Assembly: GCA_003512875.1 (NCBI GenBank)
Contig: DONZ01000077.1
Span: forward strand, 1-7,520
Length of the DNA stretch: 7,520 nt
Source of the DNA: Desulfovibrio sp.
GTDB taxonomy: Bacteria; Desulfobacterota; Desulfovibrionia; Desulfovibrionales; Desulfovibrionaceae
Direction: 5' to 3'
Below the pieces are notes generated by a model. That model had not been told where the DNA came from. It was given only the letters and a program-made list of their open reading frames with translations, and made no database searches. Each line of letters opens with the position of its first letter. Within the stretch, counting starts at the first letter, position 1. This document shows, one piece after another, positions 1 through 5,296 of this stretch. The translations under genes and the position numbers were made by a program.

Positions 1-33
1 GCCCATGCCAAAAGCGTTGAAATGAGAAAATAA
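1..33 (+). CDS. 3' end of an unidentified upstream gene (partial)
   Basis: Reading from base 1 in frame 1, ten sense codons (AHAKSVEMRK) run into TAA at 31-33, 20 bp before the preferred purC start. The close spacing and same strand suggest the end of a gene co-transcribed with purC. Ten residues are too few to identify a family, and a chance open stretch of this length cannot be excluded. Confidence 0.35.
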   Translation, partial: AHAKSVEMRK

Positions 34-53
34 ATCAGATGAATGAGGGAGAT

Positions 54-932
54 ATGTCAGTAATAAAAACGGATATTCCAGAATTGAAGCTTCTTTCCCG
101 CGGCAAAGTCCGTGATATGTATGAACTTGATGAAAAAAGCGTCCTTATTGTGACAACAGACCGTATGTCTGCTTTTGATGTTATTTTAGAAGACCCGATT
201 CCGAATAAAGGCATTATTTTAAACCAGTTGACGCTGTTTTGGATGAAACGGTTTGAATCATTGGTGCCTAATCACATTATTGAGTCCGATGTCAATAATT
301 ATCCTGAATTTTTGCAAAAATATAAGGAGCAATTGGAAGGTCGCTCTGTTATTGCAAAAAAAGCCAAGCCGCTTGCCGTCGAATGTGTGGTGCGCGGTTA
401 TTTAGCCGGTTCCGGATATAAGGATTATCTGAAAACTGGCATGGTTTGCGGACATAAGCTTCCTGAAGGATTGAAAAATTCTTCCCGTTTTGCGGAACCG
501 CTTTTTACGCCTTCAACAAAGGCGGAAATCGGTGACCATGACGAAAATATCAGCATCGAACAGGCTGCAAAAATTATCGGTGCGGAACTTTGTGAGAAAG
601 TGAAAAATCTGAGTCTTGAAATTTACGGCAAAGGGCGTGATTATGCCGCAAGCCGCGGTATTATCATCGCCGATACGAAATTTGAATTCGGCATGGTTGA
701 CGGCGTGCTTACCTTGATTGATGAAGTGCTCACTCCTGATTCTTCACGCTTTTGGCCTGCCGATTCGTATGAGGAAGGTAAAAATCAGGCAAGTTTCGAC
801 AAGCAGTATTTGCGCGACTGGCTTGAAATGCAAGATTGGGATAAAACGCCTCCTGCACCCCGTTTGCCGGAGGATGTTGCTAAAACAACAACACAAAAAT
901 ATCAAAAAATTGCTGAAATTTTAACAAAATAG
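54..932 (+). CDS. purC: Phosphoribosylaminoimidazole-succinocarboxamide synthase (SAICAR synthetase)
   Basis: Cytosolic enzyme of de novo purine synthesis that joins CAIR and aspartate, using ATP, to give SAICAR. The 292-residue protein opens with the family's nucleotide-binding stretch LLSRGKVRDMYE (about 13-24), has VTTDRMSAFDVI (33-44) and VECVVRGYLAGSGYKDY (109-125), and carries the PurC signature IIADTKFEFG at 204-213, followed by DEVLTPDSSRFW (223-234). The length fits the roughly 290-residue, yeast Ade1-like form rather than the shorter (about 237-residue) E. coli form. The ATG at 54 is chosen because GAGG (45-48) lies 5 nt upstream. An in-frame ATG at 39 would add five residues but has no Shine-Dalgarno. 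fabI follows after 11 bp, so the two genes are probably one transcript although their pathways differ. Confidence 0.96.
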   Translation: MSVIKTDIPELKLLSRGKVRDMYELDEKSVLIVTTDRMSAFDVILEDPIPNKGIILNQLTLFWMKRFESLVPNHIIESDVNNYPEFLQKYKEQLEGRSVIAKKAKPLAVECVVRGYLAGSGYKDYLKTGMVCGHKLPEGLKNSSRFAEPLFTPSTKAEIGDHDENISIEQAAKIIGAELCEKVKNLSLEIYGKGRDYAASRGIIIADTKFEFGMVDGVLTLIDEVLTPDSSRFWPADSYEEGKNQASFDKQYLRDWLEMQDWDKTPPAPRLPEDVAKTTTQKYQKIAEILTK

Positions 933-943
933 CGAGGTGGATT

Positions 944-1708
944 ATGATATTGGAAGGTAAAAAAGCTCTTGTTTTCGGCGTGGCAAACGACAGAAGCATT
1001 GCTTACGGCATTTCCGAATCTTTTAAAAATAATGGTGCAAGATTGGCATTCAACTATATGGGCGATGCCATTAAAAAACGTCTTGAACCAATCAGCGAAA
1101 AGCTCGGCGGCGAGTTTATTTTTCAATGCGACGTGACAAGTGACGAACAAATCGCCGAGAGCGTCAAGCTTGTTAAGGAAAAATGGGGAACCATCGATGT
1201 TTTGGTTCATTCCGTGGCTTTTGCGCATAAGGAAGATTTGCAGGGCAGATTTATTGAAACTTCCCGTGACGGCTTCTTAACCGCAATGAATATTTCCGCG
1301 TATTCTTTAATCGCTTTGTGCAAAGCCTTTGAAGAAGTAATCAATCCTAACGGTTCCGTTATTTGTATGACCTATTACGGTTCTCAAAAAGTGATACCGA
1401 ACTATAATGTCATGGGGGTTGCCAAGGCTGCTCTTGAAAGTTCTGTGCGTTACCTGGCAAGTGACTTCGGACCGAAGGGCGTACGCGTCAACGCAATCAG
1501 CGCAGGACCGATCAAAACACTGTCCGCTTCCGGCATTTCTGATTTCAGAGACATTTTAAACCATATTGAAACCCATGCGCCGCTTCGCAGAAATGTTACC
1601 ACAGCAGAAGTCGGCAATACCGCAAGTTATTTGGCTTCCGATATGAGCAGCGCCGTAACCGGTGATATTATCTATGTTGACTGCGGTTTCCAAAGCGTTG
1701 GTTTTTAG
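944..1708 (+). CDS. fabI: Enoyl-[acyl-carrier-protein] reductase (NADH)
   Basis: Cytosolic type II fatty acid synthesis enzyme that reduces trans-2-enoyl-ACP to acyl-ACP in the last step of each elongation cycle. The 254-residue length is typical. It is an atypical short-chain dehydrogenase fold: the N-terminal nucleotide-binding segment is ALVFGVANDRSIAYGI (8-23), followed by the CDVT acid/loop region at 62-65. The FabI catalytic pattern is intact, with Y144 (in MTYYG) and the Y-x6-K motif Y154/K161 in NYNVMGVAK, then RVNAISAGPIKTLSASGI (181-198). The position matching E. coli Gly93 is Ala92, as also occurs in S. aureus FabI, so it is not in itself a resistance sign. The start ATG is preceded by GAGGTG at 934-939. 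A small peptide gene follows, with its ribosome site overlapping this stop. Confidence 0.96.
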   Translation: MILEGKKALVFGVANDRSIAYGISESFKNNGARLAFNYMGDAIKKRLEPISEKLGGEFIFQCDVTSDEQIAESVKLVKEKWGTIDVLVHSVAFAHKEDLQGRFIETSRDGFLTAMNISAYSLIALCKAFEEVINPNGSVICMTYYGSQKVIPNYNVMGVAKAALESSVRYLASDFGPKGVRVNAISAGPIKTLSASGISDFRDILNHIETHAPLRRNVTTAEVGNTASYLASDMSSAVTGDIIYVDCGFQSVGF

Positions 1709-1716
1709 GAGAACGT

Positions 1717-1797
1717 ATGATTAAGAGTTTATTGTTTATCGCCTGCATTGCGGGGATTGTGTTCCTTTTACGCAAGAAAGGCATTATGCCTGCCTGA
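1717..1797 (+). CDS. 26-residue hydrophobic membrane peptide
   Basis: An ATG at 1717 opens a 26-codon frame ending in TGA. It is preceded by a perfect AGGAG (1707-1711) with 5 nt spacing, and that Shine-Dalgarno overlaps the fabI stop TAG (1706-1708), so translation could be coupled to fabI. The peptide starts MIKS, has an uninterrupted hydrophobic run LLFIACIAGIVFLL (5-18), then RKKG, the charge pattern of a single-span membrane peptide with its C-terminus on the positive, cytoplasmic side. No family is recognised and no function is proposed. The ribosome site and the membrane-span pattern argue for a real gene; the short length argues for caution. Confidence 0.55.
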   Translation: MIKSLLFIACIAGIVFLLRKKGIMPA

Positions 1798-1863
1798 ATG
1801 AGGGATGATAACCAAGCTGGAGCTTGTGATATAAGCAAAAAGAAAAAATAGTTTTTCTGTAAT

Positions 1864-1896
1864 AAAAAAGGATAACAAAAAATGTTATCCTTTTTT
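1864..1896. terminator. Bidirectional intrinsic terminator between fabI operon and radical SAM gene
   Basis: A 13-bp perfect stem: AAAAAAGGATAAC (1864-1876) pairs with GTTATCCTTTTTT (1884-1896) around a 7-nt loop. The ends are A-rich and T-rich, giving a U-tract in both directions. It sits between the plus-strand purC-fabI-peptide run and the end of the convergent radical SAM gene, and can serve both. Confidence 0.85.
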
Positions 1897-1939
1897 GTCG
1901 CTTGAGCATCAAAACACACCTGCCCGCAGGCGGATTTCA

Positions 1940-2914
1940 TCATAACCGTTCCAGTTTTTTGTATAAGGCTGTATAGGGATTTTCAAAAGGAACATCATTT
2001 TTGCAGCCTTGCCATTTTCCTTCATGAAAAAGAAGCCCTTCAATGCCCCGAACGATATGTCCTTTGAGTTTCGCCCATTCGGGAGCGATGAGTTCCTCAT
2101 CATGGCAATCAGCAGTAAGTCTGTGAATGGCGATATTTGAGGGAATAATGCATAATGCGTCGCAAATGAGTCTGATGTAGTCTTCCTGTTCCATAGGCGT
2201 ATAGGCATTTGCACGACAATCTTTTGCGAGCTGTGTGTTTTTGCAAACATACAGCCCATGGAGTTTTATGCCTTGAACGGGAAGTTTGCACACTTCCCTC
2301 ACCGTATCAAGAAAATCTTCCTTTGTTTCGCCTGGAAGCCCCGCCATAAGATGGACGCAGACATTGAGATTGTACTTGCGTGAACGTGTTATGGCGTCCA
2401 CCGAGCATTGCACGGAATGCCCCCTGCGTATGCGCTTGAGGGTTTCGTCGTGCATGGATTGTATGCCGAATTCTATCCATTTTGTTTGAAAGGGCAGCGA
2501 AGCCAAAAGCCGGAGCTTTTCTTCATCAATGCAGTCGGGACGGGTGCCGATGGAAAATCCGACGCATTTTTCCAAACTTGCCAGTTCTGTTGTCATTTTT
2601 TCCAATTTTTCAAGACAGCCGTAAGTATTGGAATAGGACTGCATATAGGCGAGAAAATTTTTTGTGTTTTTGAGCCTGTCTGATTTGCTGAATTTATCGA
2701 GCCAGTATTCCCATTGTTTGGTAAGGCTCAGTCCTTTTTGCATAAGCCCGGAACCGGAGCCGTCCGCATTGCAGAACGTGCAGCCTCCGTATTGAATGGT
2801 ACCGTCCCTGTTGGGGCAGCCTGCATGGGCGTCAAGGGAAATTTTTTGTACTTTCGCCTTATGCCTGTTTTTGAGCCATGCATCAAAGGAATAATAAAGA
2901 TAATGTGATTTCAT
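1940..2914 (-). CDS. TIGR01212/YhcC-type radical SAM protein
   Basis: A 324-residue radical SAM protein of the YtqA/YhcC group. The iron-sulfur cysteines are C33, C45 and C48 in GCPNRDGTI...GGCTFCNADGSGSG, with the spacing C-x11-C-x2-C and the CPNRDGT/GGCTFCN wording typical of this family. Later conserved-looking stretches are FSIGTRPDCID (120-130), WIEFGIQSMHDETLKRIRRGHS (146-167), LMAGLPGETKEDF (189-201) and GIKLHGLYVCKNT (215-227). The group is expected to cleave S-adenosylmethionine reductively; to my knowledge its substrate is not established, and a role in tRNA or other macromolecule modification is only a guess from relatives such as Elp3. The ATG at 2914 has no Shine-Dalgarno and lies about where a promoter upstream would start transcription. 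The gene stands alone, convergent with the fabI operon and divergent from greA. Confidence 0.9.
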   Translation of the reverse strand: MKSHYLYYSFDAWLKNRHKAKVQKISLDAHAGCPNRDGTIQYGGCTFCNADGSGSGLMQKGLSLTKQWEYWLDKFSKSDRLKNTKNFLAYMQSYSNTYGCLEKLEKMTTELASLEKCVGFSIGTRPDCIDEEKLRLLASLPFQTKWIEFGIQSMHDETLKRIRRGHSVQCSVDAITRSRKYNLNVCVHLMAGLPGETKEDFLDTVREVCKLPVQGIKLHGLYVCKNTQLAKDCRANAYTPMEQEDYIRLICDALCIIPSNIAIHRLTADCHDEELIAPEWAKLKGHIVRGIEGLLFHEGKWQGCKNDVPFENPYTALYKKLERL

Positions 2915-2920
2915 GAAAAA

Positions 2921-2948
2921 ATTGTAGCAACTTGTTTCAATTTGGCAA
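2921..2948 (-). promoter_or_regulatory. Candidate promoter of the radical SAM gene
   Basis: On the minus strand, TTGCCA (2948-2943) and TACAAT (2926-2921) are separated by 16 bp. Each hexamer matches the sigma70 consensus at five or four of six bases. Transcription would begin about 7 nt past the -10, near 2914, the A of the start codon. Confidence 0.5.
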
Positions 2949-2993
2949 GCGATTAATATGGTATTGAGAAATGTTTTTCTTTTTTGCTTTTCC

Positions 2994-3022
2994 TTGACTG
3001 TATCCTTGAAATAGGCTATAAG
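2994..3022 (+). promoter_or_regulatory. greA promoter (sigma70 type)
   Basis: TTGACT (2994-2999) and TATAAG (3017-3022) are separated by exactly 17 bp, each one mismatch from consensus. The expected start of transcription is near 3029, giving a leader of roughly 73 nt before greA. It lies back-to-back with the candidate radical SAM promoter. Confidence 0.8.
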
Positions 3023-3041
3023 AAATCTTCACGTTGTGTGT

Positions 3042-3089
3042 AACGCCCCGCATTTTAGCAGATGTTGGGTGTTTTTTATTTTTATTTTT
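3042..3089 (+). terminator. Terminator-like hairpin in the greA leader
   Basis: AACGCCC (3042-3048) pairs with GGGTGTT (3067-3073), seven pairs including one G-U. After a single C/T mismatch the stem continues GCAT (3050-3053) with ATGT (3062-3065) around an 8-nt loop. TTTTTT (3072-3077) and more T-rich sequence to 3089 follow directly. It lies wholly between the predicted transcription start and the greA ribosome site, so it could stop part of the transcription before the gene. Moderate stem strength and the wobble pair leave doubt. Confidence 0.5.
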
Positions 3090-3101
3090 AAGGATATTAT
3101 C

Positions 3102-3578
3102 ATGAGTAACACTCCAATTTCCGTACAAGGCTATCAAAAACTTGAACAAGAGCTTGATCGCTTAAAAAAGGAACGTCCTATTGTGATTCAAGCGATTAAA
3201 GAAGCACGAGAAGAAGGTGATTTAAAAGAAAATGCTGGATATGATGCTGCTCGTGAACGCCAAGGTTTTTTAGAAGCCCGCATTAATTATATTGAATCAA
3301 AATTATCGGCTTTCAATGTTGTGGATTTAAATACGCTGAGCGGCAATAAGGTTATTTTTGGCGCAACGGTGAGAGTTGTTGATATTGATACCGATGAAGA
3401 AAAAGAATTTACCCTGCTTGGTCCCGATGAAGCCGATTTTGCGTCAGGCTCCATTTCTATCAGTTCCCCTGTCGGCAGTGCCTTGCTTGGACACGAAGAA
3501 GGCGAGGAAATCACCATTGATATTCCGAAAGGCCGTGTTACCTATGAAATTTTGTCTATTGAATTTCGTGGTGCGTAA
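3102..3578 (+). CDS. greA: Transcription elongation factor GreA
   Basis: A 158-residue GreA, the standard length. It binds in the secondary channel of RNA polymerase and stimulates cleavage of backtracked RNA. The N-terminal coiled-coil hairpin spans about 8-75, with the tip motif EAREEGDLKENAGYDAARERQGF (34-56), whose acidic residues D40 and E43 correspond to the catalytic D41/E44 of E. coli GreA. The C-terminal FKBP-like domain includes GATVRVVDID, TLLGPDEAD, SISISSPVGSALLGHEEGEE and the closing GRVTYEILSIEF. The ATG at 3102 is chosen over an in-frame ATG at 3036 because AAGGA (3090-3094) lies 7 nt upstream, the protein then begins MSNTPISVQGYQKL as expected, and the extra residues would be unrelated to the family. 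It has its own promoter and terminator, so it is monocistronic. Confidence 0.96.
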   Translation: MSNTPISVQGYQKLEQELDRLKKERPIVIQAIKEAREEGDLKENAGYDAARERQGFLEARINYIESKLSAFNVVDLNTLSGNKVIFGATVRVVDIDTDEEKEFTLLGPDEADFASGSISISSPVGSALLGHEEGEEITIDIPKGRVTYEILSIEFRGA

Positions 3579-3591
3579 AATTATTTCGCCA

Positions 3592-3633
3592 TTAAAACAA
3601 AAAAGCCGGGTTTACTCGGCTTTTTTGTTTTAA
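3592..3633. terminator. Bidirectional terminator between greA and the PepSY gene
   Basis: TTAAAACAAAAAAGCCG (3592-3608) is perfectly complementary to 3617-3633; the stem closes with a G-U and a G-C pair around the TTTA loop (3611-3614). T-runs on both strands let it end greA from the left and the PepSY gene from the right. Confidence 0.9.
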
Positions 3634-3660
3634 TAGTAATCTTTTGTTTTAACGGTAATC
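3623..3660. repeat. 19-bp imperfect tandem duplication at terminator/PepSY gene end
   Basis: TTTTGTTTTAATAGTAATC (3623-3641) is followed immediately by TTTTGTTTTAACGGTAATC (3642-3660), two mismatches in 19. The second unit holds the last codons and stop of the minus-strand PepSY gene; the first holds the outer arm of the terminator. It looks like a small slippage duplication at the 3' end of the gene. Confidence 0.7.
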
Positions 3661-4176
3661 CTTGACTTTATATTCGATCAGTTCGCCGTTCACAGCATTG
3701 ATTGCATAGTTGTATTCAAGGTCGTCATGTATGAATTTTAATGTATATATGTTGTAACCACGTTTAATTTCTTGAGAAATTTTTATGAAATGAGCTTCGT
3801 CCCCTTTGATTTTCGCATGGGATAAAGCAATTTCCTTTATTTTTCGTATGGGCAAAATTGCGTTATCAGGCTGAAACGGCGTTATGGACGCACTGTTTTT
3901 TTCATAACTGTATTGTATGATTTTTCCGTTTTCAATGTTGACGGCATATTCATATTCAATATCATCTTTGTAAAATTCTATTTCATATTGCAGGATATTG
4001 CCGTCAAATTCTTTTTCGATTTTGAGGGAATGGATTTCATCTTCTTTCAGTCGGGCGTGGGTTAAGGCAATTTGCTTCGCTTCTTCCATGGTTGTTCCTT
4101 CGCTTTGTTCTGCATGGGCAAAATGGGGCAAAGAAGACAAAAACAGTAAAAAAAGCGCATAAATTTTGTTTTTCAT
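3649..4176 (-). CDS. Secreted protein with two PepSY domains
   Basis: A 175-residue protein with a Sec signal peptide: MKNK, hydrophobic YALFLLFLSSL, and a likely signal peptidase I site after AHA at 22. Two PepSY repeats follow, at about 29-90 (AKQIALTHARLKEDE...LKIEKEFD...YEIEFYKDDIEYEYAVNIENGKII) and about 108-170 (IKEIALSHAKIKGDE...YTLKFIHDDLEYNYAINAVNGELIEY). The family is small, extracytoplasmic and best known as an inhibitory or regulatory module near peptidases; no catalytic residues are seen. The start has no Shine-Dalgarno but is needed for the signal peptide. It lies 26 bp after the zinc-ribbon gene on the same strand, so it is probably co-transcribed. It is a paralogue of the PepSY gene at 4628-5158. 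The exact role is unknown; a periplasmic partner of the nearby sensor kinase is an inference from context. Confidence 0.85.
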   Translation of the reverse strand: MKNKIYALFLLFLSSLPHFAHAEQSEGTTMEEAKQIALTHARLKEDEIHSLKIEKEFDGNILQYEIEFYKDDIEYEYAVNIENGKIIQYSYEKNSASITPFQPDNAILPIRKIKEIALSHAKIKGDEAHFIKISQEIKRGYNIYTLKFIHDDLEYNYAINAVNGELIEYKVKDYR

Positions 4177-4202
4177 AGGGTTATTTGTTTTTATTTTGCA
4201 TG

Positions 4203-4556
4203 TTAGAGAAATTCTTCAAAAAGATAGATAAGAACGCAAATGCCTGCAAAGCCAAGTATGCTCCATTTTATCACTGTGACATCATTGGCTATTTTTTGAA
4301 TTTGTTCTTCAGGGCTTAGTTTAGGATTTTTTATTGCGCACTGCAAGTGTTTGTTTTTGGTGCGTTCCTGCAATAGGCTTGATTCAATAATGATTTCCTT
4401 TTCTTCCGGTGAGTATTCCTGAAATTCTTCTTGGCTGCAGTTTAGCGGAATAAGATTTGATTTGCATTTCGGGCAATTTTTTTTGTTTTTGAAATCCAAA
4501 TACGTTTCCTGATTGCAGTTTTCGCAGTAATAGGTTCGTTTGGCGGATTTGAACAT
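4203..4556 (-). CDS. Zinc-ribbon protein with C-terminal membrane anchor
   Basis: A 117-residue protein not assigned to a named family. Residues 9-33 form a four-cysteine zinc-ribbon-like knuckle pair, C11-x2-C14 (YYCENC) and C28-x2-C31 (NCPKCKSN). The middle (40-92) is charged and rich in Glu and Lys, and 95-113 (VIKWSILGFAGICVLIYLF) is a single membrane span at the very C-terminus, as in a tail-anchored protein with the ribbon in the cytoplasm. The ATG at 4556 is chosen because GAGGA lies 5 nt upstream. An in-frame ATG at 4586 would add ten residues, has no ribosome site and would abut the upstream hairpin. It lies between two PepSY genes on the same strand, which suggests a shared envelope role, but nothing in the sequence names its function. 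Confidence 0.75.
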   Translation of the reverse strand: MFKSAKRTYYCENCNQETYLDFKNKKNCPKCKSNLIPLNCSQEEFQEYSPEEKEIIIESSLLQERTKNKHLQCAIKNPKLSPEEQIQKIANDVTVIKWSILGFAGICVLIYLFEEFL

Positions 4557-4587
4557 AATATTCCTCGTATAATCGGTATGATGCATG

Positions 4588-4619
4588 AAAACCTTTGCGG
4601 GGTATTCCGCAAAGGTTTT
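4588..4619 (-). terminator. Hairpin after the first PepSY gene, likely leaky terminator
   Basis: AAAACCTTTGCGG (4588-4600) and CCGCAAAGGTTTT (4607-4619) form a perfect 13-bp stem with a 6-nt loop, beginning 8 bp past the stop of the PepSY gene at 4628. On the minus strand only four T residues close the stem before CATGC, so termination is probably partial. Read-through would carry transcription into the zinc-ribbon and second PepSY genes. Confidence 0.65.
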
Positions 4620-4627
4620 GTGACAGC

Positions 4628-5158
4628 TTATTTTTCGTCAATTTCAAATTCGATGATTTCACCGGTCAATGCATCGATTTCGTATTCATATTCCGTGTAT
4701 TCTTTCCAAAATTTCACATCGTAGATTTGTCTGCCGTCATCGAATTTTTGTGTGCAATGCAAACGGCGGGTTTGTTTTTCTGTGAGGTTGGCATGTTTTA
4801 ATGCGATATCAGCCGCTTTTTGCTCGCCGATATATTGGTTTTGATTTTGTTGATTGTGCATTGCGTTGTTGCGATGTTTCACTTCTTGTTTGTTTTTAAT
4901 GATTTTACCTGTGTCGGCATTGATTGTGTAATCATATTCCGTGCCGTTTTTCCAAAATTCAATTTCGTATTCGGTGATGCCGTCGTCAAAATCTTTTTCG
5001 ATTTTGAGCATGGTCGCTTCATTCGGGTTTACTCCTGCGTGTTTCAGCGCAATTTCTTTTGCTTGGTCCGGGCTGATTTCCGCCAATGCTGTTGAAGTTC
5101 CCATGACAAGTAACGCAGCCGCAAATGATAATGAAGTGATGATTGTTGATTTTTTCAT
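4628..5158 (-). CDS. Secreted protein with two PepSY domains
   Basis: A 176-residue protein with a signal peptide MKKS...LSFAAALLVMGTSTALA, with likely cleavage after ALA at 26. PepSY repeat one is at 27-88 (AKEIALKHAGVNPNE...LKIEKDFDDGITEYEIEFWKNGTEYDYTINADTGKII). A Gln/Asn/His-rich linker at 96-109 follows, then PepSY repeat two at about 112-172 (ADIALKHANLTEKQ...YDVKFWKEYTEYEYEIDALTGEIIEFE). It should be periplasmic and soluble; no enzyme motif is visible. A strong AAGGAG lies 6 nt before the ATG. It is the first gene after the two-component operon, preceded by a 138-bp gap with a tandem regulator-type box and a leader inverted repeat, so direct control by the adjacent response regulator is a reasonable inference. 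It could sense or buffer a periplasmic signal, or act as an inhibitor; the sequence does not decide. Confidence 0.88.
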   Translation of the reverse strand: MKKSTIITSLSFAAALLVMGTSTALAEISPDQAKEIALKHAGVNPNEATMLKIEKDFDDGITEYEIEFWKNGTEYDYTINADTGKIIKNKQEVKHRNNAMHNQQNQNQYIGEQKAADIALKHANLTEKQTRRLHCTQKFDDGRQIYDVKFWKEYTEYEYEIDALTGEIIEFEIDEK

Positions 5159-5172
5159 AATTTTCTCCTTAC

Positions 5173-5215
5173 CTGTTCCGTTATGTGTATGTGATTTTCC
5201 GTGTGGGAGGAACAG
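5173..5215 (-). promoter_or_regulatory. Inverted repeat in the PepSY gene leader
   Basis: CTGTTCC (5173-5179) and GGAACAG (5209-5215) are a perfect 7-bp inverted repeat separated by 29 nt. In the minus-strand RNA the 3' arm ends 3 nt before the AAGGAG ribosome site, so a folded leader could influence translation of the PepSY gene at 4628-5158. Confidence 0.35.
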
Positions 5216-5224
5216 TTATTTTTT

Positions 5225-5253
5225 TAGACAACTCATTGTCCATGACTAGACAA
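5225..5253. repeat. TAGACAA direct repeats with TTGTC between
   Basis: TAGACAA occurs at 5225-5231 and 5247-5253, exactly 22 bp apart. Between them TTGTC (5236-5240) is the inverse of GACAA and can pair with either copy. The arrangement could be an operator or two mutually exclusive small hairpins in the gap before the PepSY gene. Confidence 0.4.
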
Positions 5254-5262
5254 TATGAAAGA

Positions 5263-5283
5263 AAGATTAAAAGAAGATTAAAA
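5263..5283 (-). promoter_or_regulatory. Candidate OmpR-family regulator box (11-bp direct repeat)
   Basis: On the plus strand AAGATTAAAA occurs at 5263-5272 and 5274-5283, two perfect 10-mers with an 11-bp period; on the minus strand this reads TTTAAT-N5-TTTAAT. Head-to-tail half-sites one helical turn apart are the standard target geometry of OmpR/PhoB regulators, and the wording resembles the PmrA/QseB box CTTAAT-N5-CTTAAT. It lies 13 bp past the kinase stop and about 105 bp before the PepSY start. Confidence 0.5.
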
Positions 5284-5296
5284 AATGAATTTTTTT

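Noticed and set aside
1205..1228. Ala92 in FabI (Gly93 in E. coli) as a triclosan-resistance change.
   Set aside because: Alanine is the normal residue in other FabI proteins such as that of S. aureus, which are sensitive, so it carries no signal alone.
1795..1851. In-frame continuation past the TGA of the 26-residue peptide (17 more codons), with a small inverted repeat CAAGCT/AGCTTG at 1813-1826 that could suggest selenocysteine recoding.
   Set aside because: The repeat has a 2-nt centre and is far smaller than a SECIS element, the extension ends in a lysine run of A-rich DNA, and no redox motif surrounds the TGA.
2286..2908. Several plus-strand open frames opposite the radical SAM gene.
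   Set aside because: They are antisense shadows without family features or ribosome sites; the minus-strand frame is a clear full-length family member.
3036..3101. N-terminal extension of GreA (22 residues from the ATG at 3036).
   Set aside because: It lacks a Shine-Dalgarno, would be translated from the leader hairpin and T-tract, and adds residues foreign to GreA; the ATG at 3102 has AAGGA at correct spacing.
4557..4586. Ten-residue N-terminal extension of the zinc-ribbon protein.
   Set aside because: No ribosome site before the ATG at 4586, while GAGGA at 5 nt supports the ATG at 4556.
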